Shown here: positions 1 through 8,389 of the stretch, piece by piece | How positions within the stretch are numbered: the stretch's first letter is position 1 | Layout of the letters: each line of letters opens with the position of its first letter | Assembly (NCBI GenBank): GCA_024743435.1 | Contig: JANSWO010000013.1 | Coordinates: 1-64,000 of the forward strand | Origin: Pseudomonadaceae bacterium | GTDB taxonomy: Bacteria > Pseudomonadota > Gammaproteobacteria > Pseudomonadales > Azotimanducaceae | Direction: 5' to 3' | DNA: 64,000 nt | Notes under the pieces: generated by a model | What the model was told of the DNA's origin: nothing | What the model saw: the letters and a program-made list of their open reading frames with translations, nothing else | Database searches by the model: none | Made by a program: the position numbers and the translations under genes

Positions 1-35
1 GAACAACGCGCGCTTCAGTCTTGAGAGAGCGGCAG

Positions 36-74
36 CCTATTGGCGCACCTCGCGCAGCGAGGCAAGCCAATGGG
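36..74. repeat. Imperfect hairpin, outer part of a repeat cluster
   Basis: Nested inverted repeat: outer arms CCTATTGG and CCAATGGG (one G-T wobble), inner arms CCTCGC and GCGAGG around GCA. It lies in non-coding DNA before the first gene and next to the BIME-like element at 128-239. Positions 75-127 between them show nothing recognisable. Confidence 0.5.
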
Positions 75-127
75 TGAGAGCGCCCATCTACGACACTCCT
101 CTCCGATTCGACACTGCGCGTTCCTAC

Positions 128-239
128 GGAGATCGCCGCGCGTCATCAATTGCTGCGCAATTGACTCACTCGCGATGACCGCACTCCCGTCTTTGCGAGA
201 AGCTCCGCGGCGAAGCCGCAGAGCGACGCGGCAATCTCC
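128..239. repeat. BIME/REP-like interspersed repeat (112 bp)
   Basis: The ends are 13-bp inverted repeats with one mismatch (GGAGATCGCCGCG at 128-140 and CGCGGCAATCTCC at 227-239). Inside are two hairpins: TCAATTG/CAATTGA around CTGCG (146-164), and an arm pair around GAA at 202-224. The layout (GAGATCGCCGCG, hairpin, CTCACTCGCGAYGAC; then CGAGAAGC, hairpin, GCGACGCGG) matches the tandem repeat at 46821-47130, so this is a dispersed family. The element abuts the 3' end of the first gene, where it could act as an mRNA end or terminator. Confidence 0.7.
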
Positions 240-240
240 A

Positions 241-1287
241 TCAGCTCTTGAGCAACTCCGCTGCATTCATCTCATCCAACGCCGTCATCGCATTTCCCAC
301 CAGCGTTCTACCAAGCGCCTTACCGCGCTCGTTCGCCAGATCGAGCGTTCCGGCAATCACAACGGCGTAGGCCAAGAGGTACAGGGCCGCGACTTTGTAT
401 CGCTCCTGCAGCGCCGCCAGGGAATAGTCGATTCCATGGCTGGATAGGGCGGCATGGTAGTGGCGTAGCAGCGCATCCTGGTCGCGCAGATTCTGCGGCA
501 CGCTCTGAGTGATGAAATAGGCGACATCCATCTCGGGCGCGCTGCGGCATATGGATTGCCAGTCGACCAAAGCGACCTCGCCTTCGTTATCGCCGGCGCC
601 GAAGAAGATGTTGTCCAGCCGCACATCGGCATGGGCAACAGCGAGCGGGCCTTCACACATCCCGCTCAGCAATGCGGGAATGTGATCTGCGAATGTATCG
701 CCGATGGCTTCAATTGAGGCGGGAATCAGGTCACCGAACGTTTCTTTGACAACCGGCCACCCGAAGCCGAAGCCACCAACCATGCCATCGCGCTGCGACG
801 GATTGTCATGGCTCATCAGGTGAGCAAACGCTGGGTCTTCCCAGGTGTTGGCGTGAAAACCCGCCAGCCAGTCCAATACCGCGTGCGCCTCGTCCAGGCT
901 GCAACCCGCGACCTGATCTCCGATGCGATAGCCCTGAAGATCTTCCATCAGGATGATGAAATCCATGGTGTCTTCGTTATAGGCGGAGTAGTAAGTCGCC
1001 GGAACCCGAAGCGGCAGATCTCCAGCGATGTCGCGGTAGAAGCGGTATTCACGGCCATACATGTCATAGGAGGCGGCGACGGCGCGATTCTCTTCGGCGG
1101 GTGATGGAAACTTTGCGATGATCGAATCTGGACAGTCATCACCCGTCAGGTGGACCCGGCAAACCATACCGATCACGCCCGCACCTGCGCCGAACAACTC
1201 AACGCGAAAATCGTTGAGTGACCAACCAGTTGCCTGGCGTAGAAAATCGATGGTCACCTCATCGGGGTGTGTCGGGTAGTCGGCCAC
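241..1287 (-). CDS. Phosphotransferase family protein (APH/choline kinase-like)
   Basis: A protein-kinase-like fold small-molecule kinase of 348 aa, probably cytosolic. Visible motifs are a candidate ATP Lys (IIAKF, about K59), a Brenner-type catalytic loop HADVRLDN (219-226; Asp221 as base, Asn226) and a metal-binding VDWQ (Asp242), in the usual order and spacing. Homologues (EcKinase/DUF1679 and APH families) often sit among acyl-CoA and steroid-type catabolic genes. The substrate cannot be read from sequence. It is divergent from the SDR/DUF35/thiolase genes, which suggests the same catabolic context. A second, different APH-like kinase lies at 47614-48666. Confidence 0.82.
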   Translation of the reverse strand: MADYPTHPDEVTIDFLRQATGWSLNDFRVELFGAGAGVIGMVCRVHLTGDDCPDSIIAKFPSPAEENRAVAASYDMYGREYRFYRDIAGDLPLRVPATYYSAYNEDTMDFIILMEDLQGYRIGDQVAGCSLDEAHAVLDWLAGFHANTWEDPAFAHLMSHDNPSQRDGMVGGFGFGWPVVKETFGDLIPASIEAIGDTFADHIPALLSGMCEGPLAVAHADVRLDNIFFGAGDNEGEVALVDWQSICRSAPEMDVAYFITQSVPQNLRDQDALLRHYHAALSSHGIDYSLAALQERYKVAALYLLAYAVVIAGTLDLANERGKALGRTLVGNAMTALDEMNAAELLKS

Positions 1288-1377
1288 AGCAAAGCTCCTG
1301 TGTAGGCGGTGTCAGAACTTGATGGCCTCTAGAGTAAGTTGCTGGCGCGCGCGATGCACGGGTATCCTGCGTGCGTT

Positions 1378-1391
1378 AATTCGATTGAATT
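1378..1391. promoter_or_regulatory. Possible operator palindrome upstream of the SDR
   Basis: AATTC-GATT-GAATT, a 5-4-5 inverted repeat flanked by GTGCG and GCAC, sits 22 bp before the SDR start in the divergent gap between the kinase and the SDR. It resembles a TetR-type half-site arrangement, but no regulator is encoded beside it. Short enough to be chance. Confidence 0.25.
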
Positions 1392-1413
1392 GCACGCTCA
1401 TCAGGGGGATCAA

Positions 1414-2250
1414 ATGGCTGCACTAACCGGCAAAGTTGCCGTAGTTACGGGTTCGAGCCGAGGTATTGGTAAAGGCATTGCGCTGGCACTCGCCGAGCAG
1501 GGGGCAGACGTCGTTGTGACGGGTCGCACCACCGGCGACGGCCCGAATACGATTGATACGACCGTCAAACAGATCAATGAGATGGGCGGCAAAGGCTACG
1601 CAATCCAGTGCGATCATGGTGACGATGAGCAGATTGCCGCGCTCTTTGCGGAAGTGGGAAAGCGCTACGGCAAGATCGATTTCCTCGTCAACAACGTCTA
1701 CAAGATTCCGAACCCGCCGGCCTGGGGTGGTGGCTTCTGGGATCATCCGATTCAGGTGTGGGACGACCAGGTTGGTATCGGTTTGCGAGCCCATTACGTG
1801 GCGAGCTGGCACGCGGCTCAGTGGCTGTTCGCCGCCGGAGAGGGTGGCGCGATTGTCAACGTATCGTCACCAGGTGGTCTGTCGTACCACTTCTCAAGTT
1901 CCTATGGCGCAGGCAAAGCAGGTCTTGATCGTCTGACCAAGGACATGGCCGTTGAGTTGGAGCCCAAAGGCATCGCAACCGTCGCGCTGTACCCGGGTTC
2001 GGTCGCAACGGAGTTCATACAGGAGCACGCAGAAGCCCAGGGTATGGATATGAGCACGATGCAGACCACCCTTTTTGTTGGCAGATCGATCGTTGCGCTG
2101 CTGATGTCGGGTGAGGCGATGGCGCAAACAGGCCAGATCGCCTGGGTCGAAGATCTGGCTGAGCGATTCGACGTTGTCGACGAGCATGGCAAGCGTCCAC
2201 CTGGATACGATCAACGAGAAGAGTTGATGGCCGCTTTTCGGGCCGGTTGA
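1414..2250 (+). CDS. SDR family oxidoreductase (DHRS1-like)
   Basis: A cytosolic NAD(P)-dependent short-chain dehydrogenase/reductase of 278 aa. The Rossmann glycine motif TGSSRGIG is at 12-19, an NN motif (LVNNVY) follows mid-protein, and the catalytic SSYGAGK has Tyr164 and Lys168. The start is ATG 1414, preceded by AGGGGGAT; an upstream in-frame extension to 1339 has no ribosome site. The tryptophan-rich central loop and the length recall DHRS1-type SDRs. Downstream come DUF35 and SCP2-thiolase genes, so a hydroxyacyl-CoA, steroid or fatty-acyl substrate is a reasonable inference. The exact substrate is unknown. Confidence 0.88.
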   Translation: MAALTGKVAVVTGSSRGIGKGIALALAEQGADVVVTGRTTGDGPNTIDTTVKQINEMGGKGYAIQCDHGDDEQIAALFAEVGKRYGKIDFLVNNVYKIPNPPAWGGGFWDHPIQVWDDQVGIGLRAHYVASWHAAQWLFAAGEGGAIVNVSSPGGLSYHFSSSYGAGKAGLDRLTKDMAVELEPKGIATVALYPGSVATEFIQEHAEAQGMDMSTMQTTLFVGRSIVALLMSGEAMAQTGQIAWVEDLAERFDVVDEHGKRPPGYDQREELMAAFRAG

Positions 2251-2258
2251 ACCGCGCA

Positions 2259-2296
2259 GGGCTCGGTTGCCGGCTGAACACTGGCCAGCCGAGCCC
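2259..2296 (+). terminator. Hairpin after the SDR gene, no T-run
   Basis: Perfect 8-bp arms GGGCTCGG (2259-2266) and CCGAGCCC (2289-2296), with partial pairing inside. It lies just after the SDR stop and before the DUF35 gene. With no poly-T tract it may be an mRNA stabiliser or a weak terminator separating the SDR from the next two genes. Confidence 0.4.
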
Positions 2297-2404
2297 GAAT
2301 CGGGTAAAAACAATCAGTGCTGACGGCTTTTGAAGCCGGCGCGTGCCGTGCCCCTGGCGGAGTTCGGCTAGGGACGATCAACCACAAGCGAGGAGAGAGC
2401 TAAC

Positions 2405-2848
2405 GTGGCGACGAGCGTGGCCAATCAGGTGCCTATTGCAGAAGGCCTGTTCACCTGGCCTTCCAATGATCCGCGGCTGCTTGGCAGCAAGTGCAAGAAC
2501 TGCGGGGTCGTATTGTTTCCCGCCCAATCCAGTTGCCCGGCGTGCTGCACCGAGGACAGCGATGTCATCGAGCTCGAGCGGCGCGGCAAGATCTGGACCT
2601 TCACGATTCAGAATTTCCTGCCCAACCGGCCTCCGTACGAAGGCCCGGAAACGCCAGAAACCTTCAAACCATACGGTGTTGGCTACGTTGAGCTGGCTGA
2701 TCAGACTCGCGTTGAAGCCCGCATTCAAACCGACGACGTCAGCAAGCTCCACATCGGTCAGGATGTTGAGCTGGTGGTCGAAAAGTACATCGAGCGTGAT
2801 GGCAAAGACATCATCTCTTTCTTCTTCAAACCCGTAGACGAGGTGTAA
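2405..2848 (+). CDS. Zn-ribbon/OB-fold protein (DUF35 family)
   Basis: A 147-aa acyl-CoA-associated partner protein. An N-terminal zinc ribbon has Cys30, Cys33, Cys44 and Cys47 (CKNC...CPAC), followed by an OB-fold. The start is GTG 2405, with AGGAGAG a few bases upstream. The family pairs with thiolase-like proteins: the DUF35 protein binds acyl-CoA and activates its partner, as in ChsH2-Ltp2 aldolases of steroid side-chain degradation and in archaeal HMG-CoA complexes. Its stop lies 2 bp before the thiolase ATG, so the two are surely co-translated and likely form one complex. Confidence 0.9.
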   Translation: MATSVANQVPIAEGLFTWPSNDPRLLGSKCKNCGVVLFPAQSSCPACCTEDSDVIELERRGKIWTFTIQNFLPNRPPYEGPETPETFKPYGVGYVELADQTRVEARIQTDDVSKLHIGQDVELVVEKYIERDGKDIISFFFKPVDEV

Positions 2849-2850
2849 CG

Positions 2851-3993
2851 ATGGACGTAGCAATTATTGGCCTTGGCATTCATCCATTCGGCCGCACAGA
2901 TGATATGACCGGCCTGGACCAGGGCGCGTTTGCGGCTCGCAAAGCTCTCGAAGACGCAGGGGCTTCCTGGGACGATATGGACTTTGCCTATGGCGGCAGC
3001 GCAGCGGCCGGCAATGCTGATGCGCTGGTGAACAAGCTTGGCCTGACCGGTCTGCAGTTCATTAACGTCGCCAACGGCTGCGCGACGGGCGGCAGTGCTC
3101 TGCAATCTGCGTACATGGCGATCAAGTCCGGCATGTTCGACATGGGTATGGCGGTTGGCTTCGATAAACATCCTCGAGGCGCATTTACCGTTGATCCCGA
3201 AAAGTCCGGTCTTGGAAAGTGGTACGGCGATGTCGGCATGGCGCTCACGCCTCAGTTCTTCGGCATGAAAATTCAGCGCTATATGCACGAGTTTGGCATT
3301 TCCGAAGACACGCTCATTAAGGTAGCTGAGAAGAACTTCAGAAACGGCACGTTGAACCCCAACGCCTGGCGCCAGAAAGCGATCAGCTATGACGAGATCA
3401 AAGCCTCTCCCATGGTGTGTGACCCGCTGCGCAAATACATGTTCTGCTCACCGGCAGAAGGCGGCTGCGCCATGATTTTGTGTCGCGCGGACAAGGCCAA
3501 ACAGTTCACGTCCAAGCCGATCTATCTGAAGGCTGTGAGCGTTAAGACGCGCAACTTCGGTTCTTTCGAAGTCTTTACCCAGGCACAGGCTCTGGACCGC
3601 GCTGACTCACCGACGGTGAAAGCGTCAAAGGCTGCCTTTGAGCTGGCGGGCATCGGTCCGGAAGACATCGATGTAGCCCAGTTGCAAGACACTGAATCCG
3701 GCGCTGAAATCATGCACATGTCGGAAAACGGCTTTTGTGCTGACGGTGACCAGGAGAAGTGGTTCGCGGAAGGGCATACGGAAATCAATGGCAAACTGCC
3801 GGTGAACACCGATGGTGGTTGCTTGGCAAATGGTGAGCCGATTGGTGCATCCGGCCTGCGTCAGGTGCATGAAGTTGCGCTGCAGTTGCGTGGCGATGCT
3901 GGCAAACGCCAGGTGCCGAATCAGCCGAAGACAGGTTACACCCACGTGTACGGTGCGCCCGGTCTGTCGGGCGTGACGATACTCTCGGTCTGA
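2851..3993 (+). CDS. SCP2/Ltp-type thiolase family protein
   Basis: A 380-aa thiolase-fold enzyme of the lipid-transfer/SCP-x thiolase class. The nucleophile position is occupied by Cys77 in ANGCATGG. GGCLANGEP (about residue 327) and a late HVYGAPG are the other active-site blocks. True thiolases cleave 3-ketoacyl-CoA, whereas Ltp2-like members working with DUF35 proteins perform retro-aldol cleavage of branched steroid side chains. The presence of Cys keeps thiolysis possible. It sits 2 bp after the DUF35 gene, so a heteromeric acyl-CoA-cleaving complex is the most likely product of this operon. Confidence 0.88.
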   Translation: MDVAIIGLGIHPFGRTDDMTGLDQGAFAARKALEDAGASWDDMDFAYGGSAAAGNADALVNKLGLTGLQFINVANGCATGGSALQSAYMAIKSGMFDMGMAVGFDKHPRGAFTVDPEKSGLGKWYGDVGMALTPQFFGMKIQRYMHEFGISEDTLIKVAEKNFRNGTLNPNAWRQKAISYDEIKASPMVCDPLRKYMFCSPAEGGCAMILCRADKAKQFTSKPIYLKAVSVKTRNFGSFEVFTQAQALDRADSPTVKASKAAFELAGIGPEDIDVAQLQDTESGAEIMHMSENGFCADGDQEKWFAEGHTEINGKLPVNTDGGCLANGEPIGASGLRQVHEVALQLRGDAGKRQVPNQPKTGYTHVYGAPGLSGVTILSV

Positions 3994-4017
3994 GTCTCGC
4001 TGGCTCATGCTGATCCG

Positions 4018-4042
4018 AAATGGCGGCCTCGGCCGCCATTTT
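4018..4042 (+). terminator. Rho-independent-type terminator after the thiolase
   Basis: Perfect 11-bp arms AAATGGCGGCC and GGCCGCCATTT separated by TC, followed by TTCG. It lies 25 bp after the thiolase stop. The A/T-flanked symmetric stem would end the DUF35-thiolase transcript. Confidence 0.75.
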
Positions 4043-4193
4043 CGTGCCAGTCATAGAGTGCCAAGACTTCTGCAGACAGAGACGTCGTGGCCAGCATATC
4101 TGCGGCAATGATCAAGCTAGCTTTTCTTGTTTGCAAATAGGCGGATAATCGTTGCAATGAACTGGCGACAAGCACGGCGACAAGGGCTCTGTT

Positions 4194-5618
4194 TTGGGTG
4201 ACGAAGTATCACGGCGGTTCTTCGATGCGGAAGACTTCTCCCGTTTCCGAGACCGGTTGGATGAAGAAACAGCGCTTTTAGAAGAACTGTTCAAACGCAA
4301 CGCCTTCTCAAGCCGTGGTGACATCGCCGGTTTCGAACTGGAGGCGTGGCTCATCGATGAGAACGGCATTCCGAGCGGTGACAACGAGCGTTTTCTCGAA
4401 CGATTGCACAGCCCGCTGGTGGTGCCGGAACTCGCCAAGTTCAATGTTGAGTTGAACAGCAGCCCAACCGCGCTGACCGGTCGGGTGTTCGCCCGCATGC
4501 ACGATGAGCTTGCCGCGACCTGGGATCGCTGTATTGGCGTCGCGCGCTCTCTTGGAGATCGTCTCGTCACCATTGGAACGTTGCCGAGTGCGCCGAGTGA
4601 AATCTTTGTCGCGCACAACATGTCCGGCATGGTTCGCTATCAATCGGTCAACGATCGGATCATGGCCCTGCGCGATGGCCGTGACCTGCACATCCAGATC
4701 GACGGCGATGAGTCTCTCGATCTCTACCACGACGATGTCATGCTGGAGGCAGCCGCAACGTCGTTTCAGATTCACCTGCAGTGCAGGCGCCGGCGGGCCG
4801 TCCGCGATTTCAACGCCTCGCTCATCGCCGCGGCGCCCCTGGTTGCGGCCGCAGCTAACTCACCGTTCCTGTTTGGCCGCTCGCTGTGGGACGAATCCAG
4901 AATTCCGTTGTTCGAACAGGCGGTTGATGTTGGCCGCTTGTATCCGCCGCGCGTGAGCTTCGGCGGCGGTTACGTGCAGGAATCACTGTTCGAGATCTTT
5001 CGTGAGAATCAGTTAGACCATTTGATTCTCATCCCCTGGGTTCGCGATACGCCAAGCAACCAGTTCGCTCACCTGCGTTTTCAGAACGGCACGCTGTGGC
5101 GCTGGGTGCGGCCGTTGATTGGTTTCGATTTTGACGGTCAGGTGCACTTGCGTATCGAGCAACGGGTGGCGAGCGCGGGACCAACCTTGAAGGATTCAAT
5201 CGCTAATGCGGCCTTCTATTTTGGTCTGGTGCGCGGTTTAGGCCTTTCGGATGAAGCGCCAGAGAAGACTCTGAGCTTCCCCGACTGCAGGCAAAACTTT
5301 TACATGGCCGCCAAGCATGGACTGAACGCTGAGGTTCTCTGGCCTGAAAATGGGAGCCTCAAGCAAGTCAATATGCGCTCGCTCATCGTTGATGAGCTGG
5401 TGCCGCTTGCTCGCGAGGGACTTGCTGCCGCTGGCGTGCCTGATGTCGATCTCGATGAGTATCTTGGCATCATCGCTGCGCGCGCTGACACCGGCCAGAA
5501 CGGTGCCGCATGGCAGCGCGCGTGGCTGAAGCAAACCGGGGGCTCGATGTCAGAGCTCACGCTTGCGTACTGCGACCAACAGGAAACCTATCAACCCGTC
5601 CACGAGTGGTCGCTCTAG
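4194..5618 (+). CDS. GCS2-like glutamate-cysteine ligase / carboxylate-amine ligase
   Basis: A 474-aa ATP-dependent ligase of the glutamine-synthetase-like GCS2 superfamily. Visible signs are the N-terminal acidic block FELEAWLID (47-55, Glu48 and Glu50 as metal or substrate ligands), ELNSSP and FQIHLQCR strands, and a PPRVSFGGGY segment. These enzymes join an amine to a gamma- or alpha-carboxylate. Whether this one makes gamma-glutamylcysteine is not shown by sequence. The start is a TTG preceded by AAGGG; no in-frame ATG exists near it. It overlaps the next gene by one base (TAGTG), so the two are translationally coupled. Confidence 0.78.
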   Translation: MGDEVSRRFFDAEDFSRFRDRLDEETALLEELFKRNAFSSRGDIAGFELEAWLIDENGIPSGDNERFLERLHSPLVVPELAKFNVELNSSPTALTGRVFARMHDELAATWDRCIGVARSLGDRLVTIGTLPSAPSEIFVAHNMSGMVRYQSVNDRIMALRDGRDLHIQIDGDESLDLYHDDVMLEAAATSFQIHLQCRRRRAVRDFNASLIAAAPLVAAAANSPFLFGRSLWDESRIPLFEQAVDVGRLYPPRVSFGGGYVQESLFEIFRENQLDHLILIPWVRDTPSNQFAHLRFQNGTLWRWVRPLIGFDFDGQVHLRIEQRVASAGPTLKDSIANAAFYFGLVRGLGLSDEAPEKTLSFPDCRQNFYMAAKHGLNAEVLWPENGSLKQVNMRSLIVDELVPLAREGLAAAGVPDVDLDEYLGIIAARADTGQNGAAWQRAWLKQTGGSMSELTLAYCDQQETYQPVHEWSL

Positions 5619-6649
5619 TGACGAATGAGCACGCGACCGTTCTGCGCACTCTCGATGCGATCCCCGATGGATTGCTTGCTTGTGATGCCCGTGAGTTAGC
5701 CGCGCAGCTAGGTGGCTCCACGCTCATACGCATCGCCGGTGATCGCTCGCCTGCTTTGTTTGTGTCGGTGCTACTGCATGGCAATGAAACCAGTGGGTGG
5801 GAGGCTTTGCGGCGCTATCTCCTGGCGGTTGAAAGGCCAGGGCGCAGTCTTGTCGTATTCATTGGCAATGTCCTTGCGGCGGCGCATGGCCAGCGTGCTT
5901 TGGCTGGTCAGCCGGACTACAACCGTATCTGGTGTGGTGCCGCGGCAGGGGGCGTTGAGCAAGAGCTCGCGTTAGCGCTCGAAGCAGAGCTGGTCAAACA
6001 GCCGCTGTTTGCTGCCATCGATCTGCACAACAACACCGGACGCAATCCGCACTACAGCGTCTTGACGAATTTCGCGCCACAGGCACTTGTGCTCGCTCGT
6101 GAGTTCTCGGAGAAAGCGGTTTACATCGAAGAGCCCGCAACCGTGCTAACGCGCTTACTGCAACAGTTCTGCCCGACGGTTGCCCTGGAGGTTGGGCCAG
6201 TCGGTGATGCAGCCAGCGATGATCGAACCCTGACCGCGTTGCATCGCTATTGTGAGCTTGAGAGCCTGGACGGCGATGTGCCGGAACTTGAGCTGCACCG
6301 AAGCCTGGGCAGAGTACACATCCCAGTCGGCGCATCGTTCGACTTTGCCGATGCCAGTGGCGGTGATGCGGATATCACGCTGACCTCCGGTATGGAGGCG
6401 GTAAATTTTCACGTCGTGCCCGAGGGCACAGAGTTCGCGAGCACGGCTTGTGAATTGACGCAGGTGCTGACCGTTCTGGACCCAGCTCACCAGGTAGTCA
6501 CCGATAAGTACTTTCGCGCGATCGATGGTCGAATCACGTTTGCCCGCGATGTTGTGCCAGCCATGTATACGGTGGATCGTTCGGTGATTCGACAGGACTG
6601 TCTGTGCTATCTGATGGAACGCTTCGAGGTGCCGCCTCTCCAGCGTTAA
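5618..6649 (+). CDS. Succinylglutamate desuccinylase/aspartoacylase-like M14 hydrolase
   Basis: A zinc-dependent amide hydrolase of the AstE/ASPA branch of the M14 fold, 343 aa from the GTG that overlaps the previous stop. The zinc motif is HGNE (His54, Glu57) and the third ligand lies in DLHNNTG (about His137). The catalytic Glu is probably in TVALEVGPVG. Such enzymes remove acyl groups from amino acids. The family is seen; the substrate is inferred. Coupling to an amide-forming GCS2-like ligase suggests a make-and-break pair acting on one acylated amino acid or small peptide. An upstream in-frame extension overlaps the ligase and is unlikely. Confidence 0.82.
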   Translation: MTNEHATVLRTLDAIPDGLLACDARELAAQLGGSTLIRIAGDRSPALFVSVLLHGNETSGWEALRRYLLAVERPGRSLVVFIGNVLAAAHGQRALAGQPDYNRIWCGAAAGGVEQELALALEAELVKQPLFAAIDLHNNTGRNPHYSVLTNFAPQALVLAREFSEKAVYIEEPATVLTRLLQQFCPTVALEVGPVGDAASDDRTLTALHRYCELESLDGDVPELELHRSLGRVHIPVGASFDFADASGGDADITLTSGMEAVNFHVVPEGTEFASTACELTQVLTVLDPAHQVVTDKYFRAIDGRITFARDVVPAMYTVDRSVIRQDCLCYLMERFEVPPLQR

Positions 6650-6702
6650 CCGGTTTTGTTTGTTTTTTCTTTATCCCATCTCTAGATCTCAGGACCACAC
6701 CA

Positions 6703-7356
6703 ATGAATGTATCCGACGCCGTTGCAAGCCGAAAATCGATCCGGGCTTTTCTCGACAAACCGGTTGCGAACGAACAGCTTGAAGAGCTGCTCAGCAAGGC
6801 CGCTCGCGCGCCTTCCGGTGGCAACCTTCAACCATGGCGTGTGTACGTATTGAATGGCGACCGAATTGGCGATCTGAAAACGTTTCTGGCCGAGGGCTCA
6901 ATCAAGGACCGTCCCGAGTACGCGATCTATCCGCCCGAGCTAAAAGCGCCGTATCGGGACTCTCGATTCAAGGTTGGCGAGGATATGTATGCCTTGCTCG
7001 GAATTCCTCGCGAAGACAAGCAGGCCCGGTTCGCTCACCTGGCACGCAACTACGAGTTTTTCGATGCGCCGGCAGCGTTCTTCTGTTTTGTTGATCGCCA
7101 GATGGGACCGCCGCAATGGTCTGATCTGGGTATGTTTCTGCAGACGTTCATGCTACTGGCGGTGGAAGCTGGCCTTGCGACGTGTGCCCAGGAAGCCTGG
7201 GCGATGCGAGCCCAATCGGTCGCAAGTTTTGTCGGCGCACCAGAAGATCAGATGCTGTTTTGCGGCATGGCCATTGGCCACCCGGACCCGTCAGCGAAGG
7301 TTAACGAACTGGTGTCCGAGCGCGCGCCGCTGTCAGACTGGGCAACGTTCCTCTAG
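6703..7356 (+). CDS. Nitroreductase family flavoprotein
   Basis: A 217-aa FMN-dependent NAD(P)H oxidoreductase, cytosolic. It has the family's N-terminal SRKSIRAF (Arg residues binding the FMN phosphate), ARAPSGGNLQPWRV, and a C-terminal FCGMAIGHPD strand. The start is ATG 6703 with AGGA 8 bases upstream; a longer in-frame extension overlaps the previous gene. It reduces nitro-aromatics, quinones or enones; the natural substrate is unknown. Its stop overlaps the convergent DoxX gene by 4 bp. Confidence 0.9.
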   Translation: MNVSDAVASRKSIRAFLDKPVANEQLEELLSKAARAPSGGNLQPWRVYVLNGDRIGDLKTFLAEGSIKDRPEYAIYPPELKAPYRDSRFKVGEDMYALLGIPREDKQARFAHLARNYEFFDAPAAFFCFVDRQMGPPQWSDLGMFLQTFMLLAVEAGLATCAQEAWAMRAQSVASFVGAPEDQMLFCGMAIGHPDPSAKVNELVSERAPLSDWATFL

Positions 7357-7760
7357 GTTGACGGTTTTGCCTGCGCGGGCAGTCCTGCCACAACCAGCAG
7401 TCCAGCCATGATTCCCAGATTCTTCACAAAGTTCTGAGTCTCGTGGTCTCGGGCAAGACCCTCATCCATGCCCCAGAAGTTGTGCATGTAGATATTGATG
7501 ACCAGGGTGAGGCCCGCGAGCACGAAGGCAACCGCTGAAGCTCGAAAGCCGACCATGAGCGCGAGTCCACCGCCAATCTGAATGACGATGGTGAGCGGCA
7601 GAAGCACTGAGATCATCGGTACGTCGTGAGCTGCCATATACGTAACCGTGTCGTCCCAACCCAGAATCTTTGTGATGCCTGGCAGTACGAAATACAGGCC
7701 GAGGAGCCCTCGTCCGAGGAGAAACAGTGCGCGTTGGCTAGCATCGATTGAAGGGTTCAT
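7353..7760 (-). CDS. DoxX family integral membrane protein
   Basis: A 135-aa protein with four hydrophobic segments (LGRGLLGLYFVLPGI, PMISVLLPLTIVIQIG, ASAVAFVLAGLTLVIN, LGIMAGLLVVAG), the size and layout of DoxX proteins. Members are small inner-membrane proteins linked to quinone or thiosulfate redox; activity here is unknown. The FVKNLGIMAGLL end is typical. It shares its strand with the NTF2-like and thiolase genes upstream, with a gap of 88 bp to the former. Confidence 0.85.
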   Translation of the reverse strand: MNPSIDASQRALFLLGRGLLGLYFVLPGITKILGWDDTVTYMAAHDVPMISVLLPLTIVIQIGGGLALMVGFRASAVAFVLAGLTLVINIYMHNFWGMDEGLARDHETQNFVKNLGIMAGLLVVAGLPAQAKPST

Positions 7761-7848
7761 CAGGTTTTCCAGATCAGCGCCGAAATGGCAGGTGAGTAAA
7801 ATGCGTTAGCCAACCGACGCGAGCGTCTGATGGGTAGTAAATCGTTCG

Positions 7849-8313
7849 CTATCGGGCGGTCCACTCCGCGAGCGAGAAACCGGGTTGGGACTGGGTTGGT
7901 TCTTGCTCGTAGCAGGCGGTGTCGTAGAAGTCTCGCAGCGCGCAAATTTTGCCGTTGCGAAATTCCATGACACCGGCGATGTGTGGCGTCATCAGATCTC
8001 GGCCGTCAGCGTCCCAGTGGTGATCGATTCGTTCGCTGAACACAATCTCGCCTCGGCTCGCGAGGTAGAGAATGTCGGCGCTGAAGTGCGTCATGGTTTT
8101 GAGTATGGGAATCTGGCTTGAAAAACCGCCCACGGCCATCTGATCGAAGATTGCCTGTTGTCCCGCAAGGGTCTTCAGGCCGCTGTTAGCCCAGACGAAG
8201 TCATCGGTGCATAGCGCCCGGATCTTGTCTGGCAAGTCGCCATCTTCCATTGCTTTGAACAACTCGAGCGCCCGGCGCTCATTGTCGGTTTCGGCAATGT
8301 CCAGGTTCACCAT
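7849..8313 (-). CDS. SnoaL/NTF2-like fold protein (limonene epoxide hydrolase-like)
   Basis: A 154-aa single-domain alpha+beta barrel protein. The pattern (N-terminal helix NERRALELFKAMEDGD, FVWANSG strand, ADILYLASRGEIVFSERIDHHW, then a GVMEFRNGKICALRDFYD sheet) is that of SnoaL-like and limonene-1,2-epoxide hydrolase-like proteins. The start is ATG 8313 because GGAGG lies 6 bases upstream; a GTG at 8319 is too close. These proteins isomerise or hydrolyse hydrophobic ring or epoxide substrates. It lies between a thiolase and DoxX, in a lipid or steroid-like catabolic neighbourhood. Confidence 0.83.
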   Translation of the reverse strand: MVNLDIAETDNERRALELFKAMEDGDLPDKIRALCTDDFVWANSGLKTLAGQQAIFDQMAVGGFSSQIPILKTMTHFSADILYLASRGEIVFSERIDHHWDADGRDLMTPHIAGVMEFRNGKICALRDFYDTACYEQEPTQSQPGFSLAEWTAR

Positions 8314-8389
8314 GCTCACCTCCGGATAACGGTTGGGCGTTCGCGTCCCTTCGCAAAGCCTGTGCTCTGCGAAGGGCAGCCGCGATTCC

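Noticed and set aside
1339-1413. N-terminal extension of the SDR
   Set aside because: The internal ATG at 1414 has a ribosome site and fits the family; the extension does not.
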